Shown: piece by piece, positions 26,999 to 35,278 of the stretch | How the letters are laid out: every line of letters starts with the position of its first letter | Numbering within the stretch: position 1 is the first letter of the stretch | NCBI RefSeq assembly: GCF_003058265.1 | Contig: NZ_QBUK01000007.1 | Span: 186,001 to 250,000, forward strand | Source: Flagellimonas amoyensis | GTDB lineage: Bacteria > Bacteroidota > Bacteroidia > Flavobacteriales > Flavobacteriaceae | Direction: 5' to 3' | DNA: 64,000 bases | Made by a program: the position numbers and the translations under genes | The notes under the pieces: model-generated | Database searches by the model: none | What the model was told of the DNA's origin: nothing | What the model saw: the letters and a program-made list of their open reading frames with translations, nothing else

Positions 26999-27228
26999 AT
27001 CGATTTATCTATATCATTTTTGCTAATGTATTCGCAATAAAACGATATCGATATTACTGATGTTTCAGTTTTTTACGTTTTTGTTAAGAAAGGGTTATTT
27101 TATTGTACTGTTTTGATTTACAGCACTTTGATCAAAAATTAGTTTTAACAAGGGGTTTAAACTTTAGAAATTGTAACCAGAATTTGCACAGAGGTTACAT
27201 CTAGGGGTAAAGTTGGGAAGGAAAACGT
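26999..27228 (-). promoter_or_regulatory. Probable PUL promoter region between the sensor gene and the operon
   Basis: This 230-base AT-rich gap separates the hybrid sensor/regulator gene from the first PUL gene, both on the minus strand. It is the logical place for the fructan-induced promoter and for AraC-type binding by the regulator. I see a perfect 10-bp palindrome ATATCGATAT (27045-27054) about 50 bases before the ATG, but no convincing TAnnTTTG box or repeated regulator site. Confidence 0.4.
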
Positions 27229-29985
27229 TTAAGATTGGGATGATTTTCTAAAAGCTCCTGGGGAATTTCCGAATTTGTTCTTAAAGGAAGTGGAAAAATA
27301 ACTAGGGCTGGCAAAACCGGAAGCATAGGCCACCTCTGAAATGGGAAGGGAGGTATTTTCCAACATGGATTTGGCCTTATCCAATCGGATATCACTGATA
27401 TAGTCACTAATGCTGATCCCAAAAATTGCCTTGACTTTTCGGTATAACTGGACTCTTGAAACATTGAGATTATCAGCCAAAGCCTCAACGGAAAATTCGG
27501 TGTCATCAATATTTTCCATGATACACTGATTCAGTTGATCGATGAATTTTTGTTCCAGGTTTCCATAATTTCCAGTCCCCTCTATCTTATAAAAGTTATT
27601 GGTATAGTATAAGCGTAGCTTTTCCCGATTGTACAACATGGATTTGATGGATTGGATCAAAATAGTGTAGCTAAAGGGTTTGGTCAGGTATAGGTCTGCC
27701 CCGGATTGAAGGCCCTTTAAATAGGACTCCTTGTTATCCAAAGCGGTCAAGATGATGGTTGGGATGTGGGAGGTCTTCAAATCATTCTTCAAAATGGTGC
27801 AGATTTCAAATCCGCTCATTTCAGGCAAGTTTACATCGCATAATATGATATCCGGGACAAATTCAAATGCCTTTTCAATGGCATCTGTCCCATTGGACAT
27901 GAGAATATCGTACTCATCCATCAACTTGTTTCTAAGGAACATCGAAAGTTCTTTGTTATCCTCAACAATAAGTATGGAATACTTTTCCATGTTCGATTCC
28001 AGTACATTTTCCGGGACATGGTTTCCAAAAACGGCTTCCGAAGCGAAATCGGGAATCGTCGACTCCTCCAAATCCAAATAATCAATTATATGATCCTCAT
28101 TAAAATGGGTATTTCCTTTGAACAGTGTAATAATGAATTCAGTCCCTTTATGCGACTTCACCTCAATTTTTCCCAAATGAAGTTCGATGAACTGTTTGCT
28201 GAGGTGTAAACCGATCCCTGAACTGTTCTTCCTATTATTTGACCCCTTAAAGAAGGGGTCAAATACGTTCTTGACCTCCTTTTCAGGGATTCCGATACCG
28301 TTATCCTTGATATGGATAGTGACATCATTGCCTTCTTCATTATCCTTGATGAGTATGGTAATCCAACCATTGTCCGGTGTAAACTTGAACGCATTGGAAA
28401 GGAGGTTGAAGAAAACTTTATCCATTAAATTCCGATCGATAAAAAGTTCCAAGTCCTTGTTATTGCTATCAATGGTAAACTTGATGCCCCTTCTTTTGGC
28501 TTCTCGGGCAAATTCAGCATGGATATTTTTTGTAAATACAAAAATATTGGTAATGGAAGCTCTAATATTGAAGGTTTTATCCTCTGCTTTCCTGAAATCC
28601 AACAGGTTGTTCATAAGCCTTAACAATCGGTTGGAGTTGGTATGTATAAGTTCCAGCTCATTCATGGCCCGAGGCTTGTCCACCATGGAATCCGCTAAGG
28701 AATCCACTGCACTCATGATCAGGGTCAGTGGTGTTTTGAATTCATGTGATAGTCCTGTAAAGAAATTGAGTTTGGCCTCATTGCTCTCTTTTACCTCCTT
28801 GGCTATTTTCTCTATTTGGTTTCTCTGTACCGTAATTTTTTGATTGATGACCTCCAATTGCCGATTCTTTTTTCTAATGGTAAAAATTGAATAAATGCTA
28901 TAAAGGGCAAGAATCAGTACGACCCCAAATAAAACCAATGTAATCTGCAATAATTTACTTTGTGCATAATAGCGTTTTTCTTGTTCTTTTATCGCTGCGG
29001 TCTGTTTTTCAAGATCGGCCTGTTGGTCATTGATCTTATCAAATTGGTTTTTCATGATATCGGCATTCCTACGGTTGATTACCGTGGTACCGAGAAGATT
29101 TTCTTTGTCAACTTCCTCCCCATGTACAAGTTTTATGGCCAATTGTAGGGCTTCTGATCCCCCTGTGGGATACAATATCGAGGCTTCCAAAATTCCAGTG
29201 CGAACCAAGTTTATTCCTCCCTCATCACCGTTTAGTCCATCAACACCGATAAACTTGATTTGACCTTCCATACCCTTTTGTCGTGCTACCCGCCATGCCT
29301 GATAGGCCATTAGGTCGTTGAATGCATATACATAGTCAATCCCTTCGCTCCCCAAAGAATCCAAAACTTTTGAAAATCTATCCTTCGGTGTCCCATCAAT
29401 ATTTCCCTTGATACTCATCAAAAGATCAATGTTCCGGTTGCTGTCAACAACTTGATGAAAGCCCAAACTTCTTTCAATGACCGGGGACGAATTATCACTA
29501 CCTTTAATTTCAACAATATTGGTCGGTCCGTCGGCCGCAGAGACTATATAATTGCCAACATCGCGCCCTACTTCCAGATTATCCCCCCCCACAAAAGTGG
29601 AGAACCTATCGGTATTGACCTTACGATCGATCAATACCACTGGGATTCCTGAGTTATACGCCCTCTCTATTACTGGAACAATGGAATTGGGCTCCAATGG
29701 AGAGACAATGATGGCATCATATCCCTCATCGATCATTTGATTGATATCCTCAATCTGTTTATCAGTATTATAATTGGATGGGAAAATGGTGAGTTCCACA
29801 TTATTCTGCAATGAAGCCTCTACCTCCATGCTATGGTTCATAGCCCTTCGCCATTCATGGTCACTGATACATTGGGAGAATCCCACCCGGATGGCATCGG
29901 TTTTATCAGTATTTACACAGGAACAACAAAGAATACCAAAGAAACAAAGGAGTAGCCTGAATCCTATATTCTTGTTCAAATTCAT
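27229..29985 (-). CDS. Hybrid two-component system sensor/regulator with periplasmic sugar-binding domain (fructan PUL regulator)
   Basis: A 918-residue one-protein two-component system. After a lipoprotein-like signal (LLLCFFGILCCSC) comes a LacI-type periplasmic-binding domain (about 30-320, with IIVSPLEPNSIVPVIERAY and VVLIDRKVNTD). A transmembrane helix follows (about 345-368), then HisKA with His414 in GLSHEFKTPLTL and HATPase (NGIGIPEKEV, GIGLHLSKQF). Next is a receiver (ILIVEDNKELS, phospho-acceptor in ILCDVNLPEMSG, TKPFSY) and an AraC-type HTH ending SEVAYASGFASPSYFSTSFK. The same layout, with a ribose-binding-like sensor, is known for the Bacteroides levan locus, where fructose is the signal; fructose sensing here is inferred. 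The start at 29985 is preferred over a longer frame whose extra 45 residues have no signal. It lies 230 bases upstream of the operon it should activate. Confidence 0.92.
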   Translation of the reverse strand: MNLNKNIGFRLLLCFFGILCCSCVNTDKTDAIRVGFSQCISDHEWRRAMNHSMEVEASLQNNVELTIFPSNYNTDKQIEDINQMIDEGYDAIIVSPLEPNSIVPVIERAYNSGIPVVLIDRKVNTDRFSTFVGGDNLEVGRDVGNYIVSAADGPTNIVEIKGSDNSSPVIERSLGFHQVVDSNRNIDLLMSIKGNIDGTPKDRFSKVLDSLGSEGIDYVYAFNDLMAYQAWRVARQKGMEGQIKFIGVDGLNGDEGGINLVRTGILEASILYPTGGSEALQLAIKLVHGEEVDKENLLGTTVINRRNADIMKNQFDKINDQQADLEKQTAAIKEQEKRYYAQSKLLQITLVLFGVVLILALYSIYSIFTIRKKNRQLEVINQKITVQRNQIEKIAKEVKESNEAKLNFFTGLSHEFKTPLTLIMSAVDSLADSMVDKPRAMNELELIHTNSNRLLRLMNNLLDFRKAEDKTFNIRASITNIFVFTKNIHAEFAREAKRRGIKFTIDSNNKDLELFIDRNLMDKVFFNLLSNAFKFTPDNGWITILIKDNEEGNDVTIHIKDNGIGIPEKEVKNVFDPFFKGSNNRKNSSGIGLHLSKQFIELHLGKIEVKSHKGTEFIITLFKGNTHFNEDHIIDYLDLEESTIPDFASEAVFGNHVPENVLESNMEKYSILIVEDNKELSMFLRNKLMDEYDILMSNGTDAIEKAFEFVPDIILCDVNLPEMSGFEICTILKNDLKTSHIPTIILTALDNKESYLKGLQSGADLYLTKPFSYTILIQSIKSMLYNREKLRLYYTNNFYKIEGTGNYGNLEQKFIDQLNQCIMENIDDTEFSVEALADNLNVSRVQLYRKVKAIFGISISDYISDIRLDKAKSMLENTSLPISEVAYASGFASPSYFSTSFKNKFGNSPGAFRKSSQS

Positions 29986-30326
29986 CGTAAATGTCATATA
30001 AGTAAAATTAACTAAAGTTTGATAACCGATAATATCGGCAAACCATGGTTCTTGCCTCATTCGTAAACAGAAAAAACGAAAAATGAAGCATGGATGGAAA
30101 CGCCGGACATAGTAAACCACACTCGCCGGCTATAATTGAGCACCTCGAAACTAACACAAAAATCTGGCTTTCAAACCACTAAAGCCAAATACTGGGTGGC
30201 TCAAATTTTCCGTTTATAGTGGTCTCAACCATCCGGTCTTCCATATAGTCTAAATCCGTCTAAAAATAGGGCAATAATATTTTTCTTTAATTTTGTACCT
30301 TGTTGTACCTAATACAATAACTACCA
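29986..30326. other. Divergent intergenic region, PUL regulator / island boundary
   Basis: About 340 bases between the minus-strand sensor gene and the plus-strand dprA-like gene. No gene is supported. A direct repeat TTGTACCT lies near 30294-30313, just before the dprA-like start. This gap probably contains the left boundary of the accessory island, but I could not find a copy of the tRNA-Pro 3' end in it. Confidence 0.4.
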
Positions 30327-30995
30327 ATGGGCATTGAAACCTATTTTCAACTATTGACAGATGCCGAAAAGAAGCATTTCCCTGAAAAATTGTTCTTTGG
30401 TGGGGATGAAGATTTGCTCTATGAGAAAAGAAGGGTTTCCGTTGTAGGTTCAAGAGCAGCTTCAAAGGAAGGCTTACAAAGAGCAAAGATCATATCAAAA
30501 ACCTTGGTCAAGCACGATATCATAGTAGTAAGTGGATTGGCAAAAGGAATTGATACTATGGCCCATCAAACTGCAATCGATTCAGGTGGACGGACCATTG
30601 CGGTTTTGGGAACACCTCTAAATATCCCTTATCCAAAGGAAAATGCAACACTTTTGGATAAAATCAAAAAAGAGCATTTGGCCATCTCCCAGTTTCCGGA
30701 AGGTTTTCCAACACAACCAAAGAATTTTCCAATTAGGAATAGGACCATGGCATTGATATCCGATGCAACGATCATCATTGAGGCCACTGATAAAAGTGGT
30801 ACCCGACACCAAGGCTGGGAAGCCCTTCGTTTGGGACGCGAGTTGTATATTTTGGAAAATGTTATACAAGACTCAAATGTTTCATGGGCCAAGGAAATGT
30901 TGGATTATGGAGCCCAAGTTCTTTCCAGGGAAAATGTGAATGAGATTTTTACCCACATTCCATACTTGACCTCAAAATTTGAGGATGCCTTTTGA
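30327..30995 (+). CDS. DprA/Smf-like SLOG-fold protein, short form
   Basis: A 222-residue protein with a Rossmann-type DprA core: SVVGSRAASKEG (residues about 38-49), VVSGLAKGIDTMAHQTAID (67-85), TIAVLGTPLNIPYPKEN (90-106), the basic loop FPIRNRTMA (134-142) and IIIEATDKSGTRHQGWEAL. It lacks the N-terminal SAM and C-terminal winged-helix domains of full DprA, so it is probably not the housekeeping competence protein. Family members bind single-stranded DNA or nucleotides. Its stop overlaps the start of the next gene (a phosphoribosyltransferase) by 11 bases, and the pair lies on an integrase-linked island next to a toxin-antitoxin remnant. A role in defence or nucleotide signalling is an inference from that context. 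Confidence 0.8.
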   Translation: MGIETYFQLLTDAEKKHFPEKLFFGGDEDLLYEKRRVSVVGSRAASKEGLQRAKIISKTLVKHDIIVVSGLAKGIDTMAHQTAIDSGGRTIAVLGTPLNIPYPKENATLLDKIKKEHLAISQFPEGFPTQPKNFPIRNRTMALISDATIIIEATDKSGTRHQGWEALRLGRELYILENVIQDSNVSWAKEMLDYGAQVLSRENVNEIFTHIPYLTSKFEDAF

Positions 30996-31620
30996 AATTC
31001 CATTTGCCACAATGCTGGAATTTGCGAGTCGGGGCACCAATGAGACTGCACAACTCTCAAAGAGAATATGTGGTAATATAAAGTCGGGGAATGCCCGGGT
31101 AATTGAACGACTGATATATTATATGTCTGAATTGCCACAAGAACACCCAATTTCCCAAATGTTCAATAGCAACCCAGTATTGGTCCCAGCACCTAGAAGT
31201 ACTCCAATGGTTGAAGGTGCTCATTGGCCAACTAGAATTTTGTCGGAACACTTAGTAAATTCAGGTTTTGGCAGTACGGTTCAGAATTTGATTGAAAGAA
31301 TCAATCCTGTTCCAAAATCAAGCAATTTCTACACCGCTGAAAGCCGTCCATCCTGCAACACACATTATGATAGTCTAATGTGTACCCCTCCAGAGGCTTT
31401 TGTTGAAAAAATAATATTGATGGACGATGTTTTCACACTTGGCAGAACTTCATGTGCTTGTGCAAGAAGGTTAAAAGAAACTTATCCAAATGCTGAGGTT
31501 TTGGTTTTTGCAGCAATGAGAACACGCGGGTTCATAACCACCTTGGATGAAATAGTTAAACCTTCTCACCAAATAATGGTTTATAATCCAGACCAGGACA
31601 GCATTGTCTTGCCCAATTAA
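30985..31620 (+). CDS. ComF-like type I phosphoribosyltransferase, partner of the DprA-like protein
   Basis: A 211-residue protein with the type I PRTase PRPP-binding loop KIILMDDVFTLGRTSCAC (residues about 142-159, the two Asp bind ribose). An earlier strand VLVPAPRSTP (65-74) resembles ComF. There is no zinc-finger N-terminus as in ComF; instead a helical region of about 60 residues starts the protein. I use the ATG at 30985, inside the end of the dprA-like gene, rather than the TTG two codons earlier. The 11-base overlap with the upstream gene points to coupled translation and fixed stoichiometry. An AT-only inverted repeat follows the stop. The substrate base or nucleotide is unknown. Confidence 0.75.
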   Translation: MPFEIPFATMLEFASRGTNETAQLSKRICGNIKSGNARVIERLIYYMSELPQEHPISQMFNSNPVLVPAPRSTPMVEGAHWPTRILSEHLVNSGFGSTVQNLIERINPVPKSSNFYTAESRPSCNTHYDSLMCTPPEAFVEKIILMDDVFTLGRTSCACARRLKETYPNAEVLVFAAMRTRGFITTLDEIVKPSHQIMVYNPDQDSIVLPN

Positions 31621-31625
31621 CAAGG

Positions 31626-31656
31626 TTTTTTATTTTCATATTTAACAAATAAAAAA
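31626..31656 (+). terminator. AT-rich inverted repeat after the DprA-PRTase pair
   Basis: TTTTTTATTT (31626-31635) and AAATAAAAAA (31647-31656) form a perfect 10-bp inverted repeat with an 11-base loop, starting 5 bases after the PRTase stop. The stem has no G or C, so termination strength would be low; its position still suits a transcript end. Confidence 0.35.
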
Positions 31657-31744
31657 TACTTGGTTGTTCTTAGTTTAAGTGGTTTGAATTTATAGTCATT
31701 ACAGAGACTCATGCAATCCTTTTATGGGGGTTAATAATGGGAAT

Positions 31745-32514
31745 TTAAGCCACACTCGATTTCCAGGCTCGCTTCACATTGGTAATCTTAGCTTCATCCA
31801 CTAAATCCGAAGGGGAGTTATATGGTAACTTTTTGTGTTCCATTTTAATTAGGAAAATTGGGGTGATCCTTTTCCAATCCCGTTCGGAAAATTCTTGGGT
31901 CAGATGGTACAGATCATAAAAATCCCTTGGTGCGGTGTATGAACGTTGCTTCAAGGCCCTTAACTTCTCAGCCACCACTTCATCAATACTATAACATGGG
32001 TATTGTTCTTCACCATTCAGCCCATCGGAATATAGGTGCATTATATCCAATGTTTCAGTTGCCTGAAGGAGTACCTCATCGATACTGATCTCCAATTTAA
32101 TTTTGTTATGCCAACGTTTTGGAGAAGGTGGCCGTTGATTTTTGGAATGGTTTGCCCCCCAATATTTAATTGGGACCTGAAACCCTTGGGCTTGTCATTA
32201 AAGACCAATTGGGAAATTTCACCTACACTGAACAGGATTCCTATTCGATCCGTGGTGGTCTTGGCTATGCTCCCAAGGATTTCCTATTCCAACACAAAAG
32301 CTTTATCCCTTGCCGTGAAATCCAAATCCTCGGAAAAGCAATAATTATCAATATAGCATTTACGTAGGCATGTACCGCCCTTGAAGACCAGATGGTCCTT
32401 ATAGGCTTCAAAAAAGACCGATAGAAAATGTCCCAAAACATAATCCTTGTCCTCTGTATCCGGTGGCACCTTCCATTCTTCCGATCTCAGTATGATTTCC
32501 TTTTGAAGAATCAT
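31745..32514 (-). pseudogene. Degenerate AbiEii-family nucleotidyltransferase toxin
   Basis: The N-terminal part (from ATG at 32514) has the family motifs DYVLGHFL, LVFKGGTCLRKCYI and FSEDLDFTARD, the GG and DxD elements of an AbiEii nucleotidyltransferase. An in-frame TAG (32286-32284) then interrupts it at VLE-stop-EILGSIAKTTTDR. A second lesion follows in the run of six G residues on the minus strand (32155-32160): one base is missing there. In the shifted frame the protein continues as KRWHNKIKLEISIDEVLLQ, with SIDEVVAEKLRALKQRSYT and the C-terminal RDFYDLYHL to the stop at 31745. The ATG directly abuts the stop of the AbiEi-like gene. Toxin activity is not expected. Confidence 0.82.
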
Positions 32515-33318
32515 TTAATACTCAGTTTTTACCATTTGCAGTAGATTTTCCCTATCAATGTTCAATCTAAACTTCCACTCATTTACAAACTCTCCTTGTT
32601 CCAGGCCTCCAGCATCCAATAAGCTATATTTTTAGTTTGCTTGCTTCTTGGCATATTCAATAAAACCCTGTAAGCTATCCGCATGGAACAGAGTCGCCAA
32701 AAAGCCAAGTCATTTGGTCAAGGCGGTATTGTCATACCCCATCATATACTCTATCAGTTTCTTATTGATCCATTTTCCATTCTCAAGTGCCCTGATCAAA
32801 TCGGATAGGTCTCCGCTGTAACGGGTTTGATCGAAACAATCAAACATGGTCATTTCCCTATCGGTCACCGAAAAACTGTTCGATCCGTGCCCCTCCTCCA
32901 TTGTACCAATATACCTTCTTGCTTTTACGGTCACAAACTTTACCTTGGAACCTAAGTTGTTCGTGTCCCTTTTCCTGTGAACGGTCTTTACAAAAACCGT
33001 ATATGGAAATCGCTCCGTTAAATTATGGTGGTGCAAAGCTGACCAATAGGCAATTGTCCCACCTGGGTTGATGAAGGTCGCCAAAACGTTCACATTGGAG
33101 TAATTGGGCTTGGCGTATGTGCCACGTTCTATTCGGCTCAACAATCCCTTTTGATAGAGGTTTTCCACCAACTCGTTCACATTGCTCCCCAAACTCACGG
33201 GCAATTGGGCAGCAAGATCCCTCAAATTGATGAAAAGTATTTCATGGTCTTCCAAATATTTCAATAAAGCGATGTGTCCTACATTGAGATTTTCTGATAT
33301 GTACGTACTTTTTGCCAT
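32515..33318 (-). pseudogene. AbiEi-family antitoxin/regulator interrupted by two in-frame stops
   Basis: A 202-codon open frame from ATG 33318 encodes an AbiEi-type antitoxin: a winged-helix N-terminus (LRDLAAQLPVSLGSNVNELV, GLLSRIERGTYAKPNY) and the core GTIAYWSALHHHNLTERFP, VHRKRDTN and VTDREMTMFDCFD. It stops at TGA (32712-32710). The same frame continues without a shift for another 64 codons (LGFLATLFHADSLQGFIEYA), is hit by a second stop, TAA at 32634-32632, and goes on as KYSLLDAGGLEQGEF to a TAA at 32517-32515 immediately before the toxin ATG. The perfectly phased, protein-like extension shows the original gene was 267 codons. The 202-residue product might still bind DNA, so partial function cannot be excluded. 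Confidence 0.78.
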
Positions 33319-33503
33319 TACTTTTTATGTTACAAAGAACCTCATAAATTAGGGTCTATCGTTACACGATTGGTAAATACAGGGTATTCATTTCAAAAAT
33401 TGGCTCAAGATGATAAAAGTTTCATCAATGGCCTCTGATTTGAACAATTAGGCCCATGGCCAAACCCATTGTGCCAACTCAAATATGCCAAAGCCCATCT
33501 CCA

Positions 33504-34760
33504 TTACCGCCCCGAAACTTTGTTACCAATACGTCCCCCGTCATTTTTCAAAACGGTCCTAAGGCCATCCATATCCGCACTTATCTTTTCTTCCAATACC
33601 CGTGCATAGATCTGGGTGGTAGTGATCTTGGTATGGCCCAAAAGTTTGGAAACCGTGGCAATGGGGACACCATTGGAAAGGGTCACTGTTGTTGCAAAAG
33701 TATGCCTTGCTGAGTGGAAAGTAAGCTTTTTATCTATTCCAATTCTTTTTGCGACCTCCTTGATATAACTGTTCATTTTTTGGTTGGTCAGGACAGGCAA
33801 AAGACCATTGTTTTCAACAATGGGGACATCCCTGAACTTATCCAAGATCTCCATGGCCTCTTCCAAAAGTGGGATCCTGAGTGGATATCTGGTCTTGGTG
33901 CGTTCCAGGAACAACCAGAACCCACCATCCACTCCACGGACCACGTTCCCTTTTTTTAACTTTTTCACATCAATATAGGACAGTCCCGTATAACAGGAGA
34001 AGACAAAGACATCCCGAGCGATTCGGTGACCTTCTTCGGGAACGAAAGCATTCTTTAAGGTTTCCAACTCATGCTTTTCCAAAAACTCACTTTCGTGTTT
34101 GTGCATCTTCAACTTGTACCGGGCAAAGGGGTTTTTGTCCACCCATTCCAGGTCCAAAGCGAAGTTCATCAATTTCTTCAATCGAGAAAGATGCTTCATC
34201 ACCCCATTGTTGTTGAGGGGGTTCGATCCTTGCAGGGATGGTCCCTTTCGCAGGAACTGTTCAAAATCGATGATAAATCCATACCGTATATGCCTAAGAT
34301 AGATATCTCCGGTCCTATGGTACCTGCGCAGGAACAGCTTGAGATAATTCTCTGTGGTATAATAATTCTTCAGGGTGCCGGGCATTAAGGTCCCGTTCGT
34401 GTTCTCATTGTGATAGGTCACCAATTGCAACAAGGTCTTGTGCTTCGAATCCACTCCCGTGAACCTCGATTTTATGGATTGTGCGGTGACCAGTTCAAAA
34501 TCGGAAGACAATTCTTTATGACAGGCCAATAGCTTGGCATGGACCTGATCCAAATAGTTGTTCAATTGCTTCCCTTCGGTCGATCTTGAAGTTGTTTTCT
34601 TAGCATTTGTGTCCCAAAAGGTAACCTGGGTAACTCGTTTAAGACTGATTTCGGCACGTTTCCCGTCCACGGTGATCCGTGCATAAATGGGTGCCAGACC
34701 CTCTTTTTCCTTGGCCAGGTTCAGCCAAAAATGAATACTGAAAGTTCTTGAAGTGTCCAT
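33504..34760 (-). CDS. Tyrosine recombinase/integrase (Bacteroidota CTnDOT-like type)
   Basis: A 418-residue site-specific recombinase with the Bacteroidota integrase layout: an arm-binding N-terminus (FWLNLAKEKEGLAPIYARIT), a SAM-like core-binding domain (about 108-215) and a catalytic domain. Catalytic residues visible are His349/Arg352 in FHSARHTFAT, His376 in LLGHTKI and nucleophile Tyr385 in TTQIYARV. The first catalytic Arg is replaced by Ser261 (CYTGLSYIDV), as described for IntDOT-type enzymes of this phylum. It starts 226 bases from the 3' end of a tRNA-Pro gene and reads away from it, the usual position of an integrase at an element end. It marks the island holding the DprA-PRTase and AbiE loci. 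Confidence 0.93.
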   Translation of the reverse strand: MDTSRTFSIHFWLNLAKEKEGLAPIYARITVDGKRAEISLKRVTQVTFWDTNAKKTTSRSTEGKQLNNYLDQVHAKLLACHKELSSDFELVTAQSIKSRFTGVDSKHKTLLQLVTYHNENTNGTLMPGTLKNYYTTENYLKLFLRRYHRTGDIYLRHIRYGFIIDFEQFLRKGPSLQGSNPLNNNGVMKHLSRLKKLMNFALDLEWVDKNPFARYKLKMHKHESEFLEKHELETLKNAFVPEEGHRIARDVFVFSCYTGLSYIDVKKLKKGNVVRGVDGGFWLFLERTKTRYPLRIPLLEEAMEILDKFRDVPIVENNGLLPVLTNQKMNSYIKEVAKRIGIDKKLTFHSARHTFATTVTLSNGVPIATVSKLLGHTKITTTQIYARVLEEKISADMDGLRTVLKNDGGRIGNKVSGR

Positions 34761-34782
34761 AGACTCTCGCTTTAGTTGAATA

Positions 34783-34952
34783 TTCGATTTTTTTGAAAGT
34801 CAAATCGAAACGAAAGTCAAATGCTTGATAGTTACCAAAGTAGTGAAAAAAATCGGTTAAAAACAGGTAACCGAATAGGTAACTTTTGATATGGTTTTAA
34901 AGGCAATCAAATGAATTCAAAAAAAATGTATTTCCTTGAAATTCATTTGATT
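34783..34952. repeat. Repeat-dense segment between integrase and tRNA-Pro, probable attachment-site arms
   Basis: In 170 bases there are: an inverted pair TTCGATTT (34783-34790) and AAATCGAA (34802-34809); a direct repeat GAAAGTCAAAT at 34795 and 34812; GTTACC at 34831 with two inverted AGGTAAC copies at 34865 and 34877, 12 bases apart; and a 13-bp perfect inverted repeat AATCAAATGAATT (34905-34917) / AATTCATTTGATT (34940-34952). Such clusters are typical of arm-type integrase sites. The 13-bp hairpin could also end the tRNA transcript. Confidence 0.55.
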
Positions 34953-34986
34953 AACCTTTTTATGGGTTCTGTTAAAACCCATTCCG

Positions 34987-35061
34987 TCGGGGTGGCAGGA
35001 TTCGAACCTGCGGCCTCCTGCTCCCAAAGCAGGCGCGATAACCGGGCTACGCTACACCCCG
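34987..35061 (-). tRNA. tRNA-Pro (anticodon TGG)
   Basis: On the minus strand the acceptor CGGGGTG pairs with CACCCCG and is followed by discriminator A. The anticodon stem-loop reads CCTGC-TTTGGGA-GCAGG, giving anticodon TGG, and the T-arm has GGTTCGAATCC. The CCA end is not encoded. The 3' end points toward the integrase gene, so this tRNA is the likely integration target. Confidence 0.95.
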
Positions 35062-35079
35062 AACTATTATTTGGAAAAG

Positions 35080-35163
35080 CGGAGAGACTGGGACTCGAAC
35101 CCAGGCGACGGTTACCCGTCGACAGATTAGCAATCTGCTCCGTTACCACTCCGGCACCTCTCC
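35080..35163 (-). tRNA. tRNA-Ser (anticodon GCT)
   Basis: On the minus strand GGAGAGG pairs with TCTCTCC, followed by discriminator G. The anticodon arm GCAGA-TTGCTAA-TCTGT gives anticodon GCT. The long variable arm (GACGGGTAACCGTC) is characteristic of serine tRNAs, and the T-arm GGTTCGAGTCC is intact. It lies 18 bases upstream of tRNA-Pro, so the two are probably co-transcribed. Confidence 0.95.
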
Positions 35164-35278
35164 TATTAATTTTTTTCCTGAACGTGCACTCCAAAAATGC
35201 GGATGCAAATGTACCTTTTCATCCAATAGATCGCAACTATTTTTCCATTTTTTTGAACCAATAGTTTGCATCCCTCTG

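Noticed and set aside
27045..27054. Palindrome ATATCGATAT as the binding site of the PUL hybrid regulator
   Set aside because: AraC-type domains of these regulators usually bind direct repeats, and an AT-rich 10-mer palindrome can occur by chance; kept only as a note in the promoter region.
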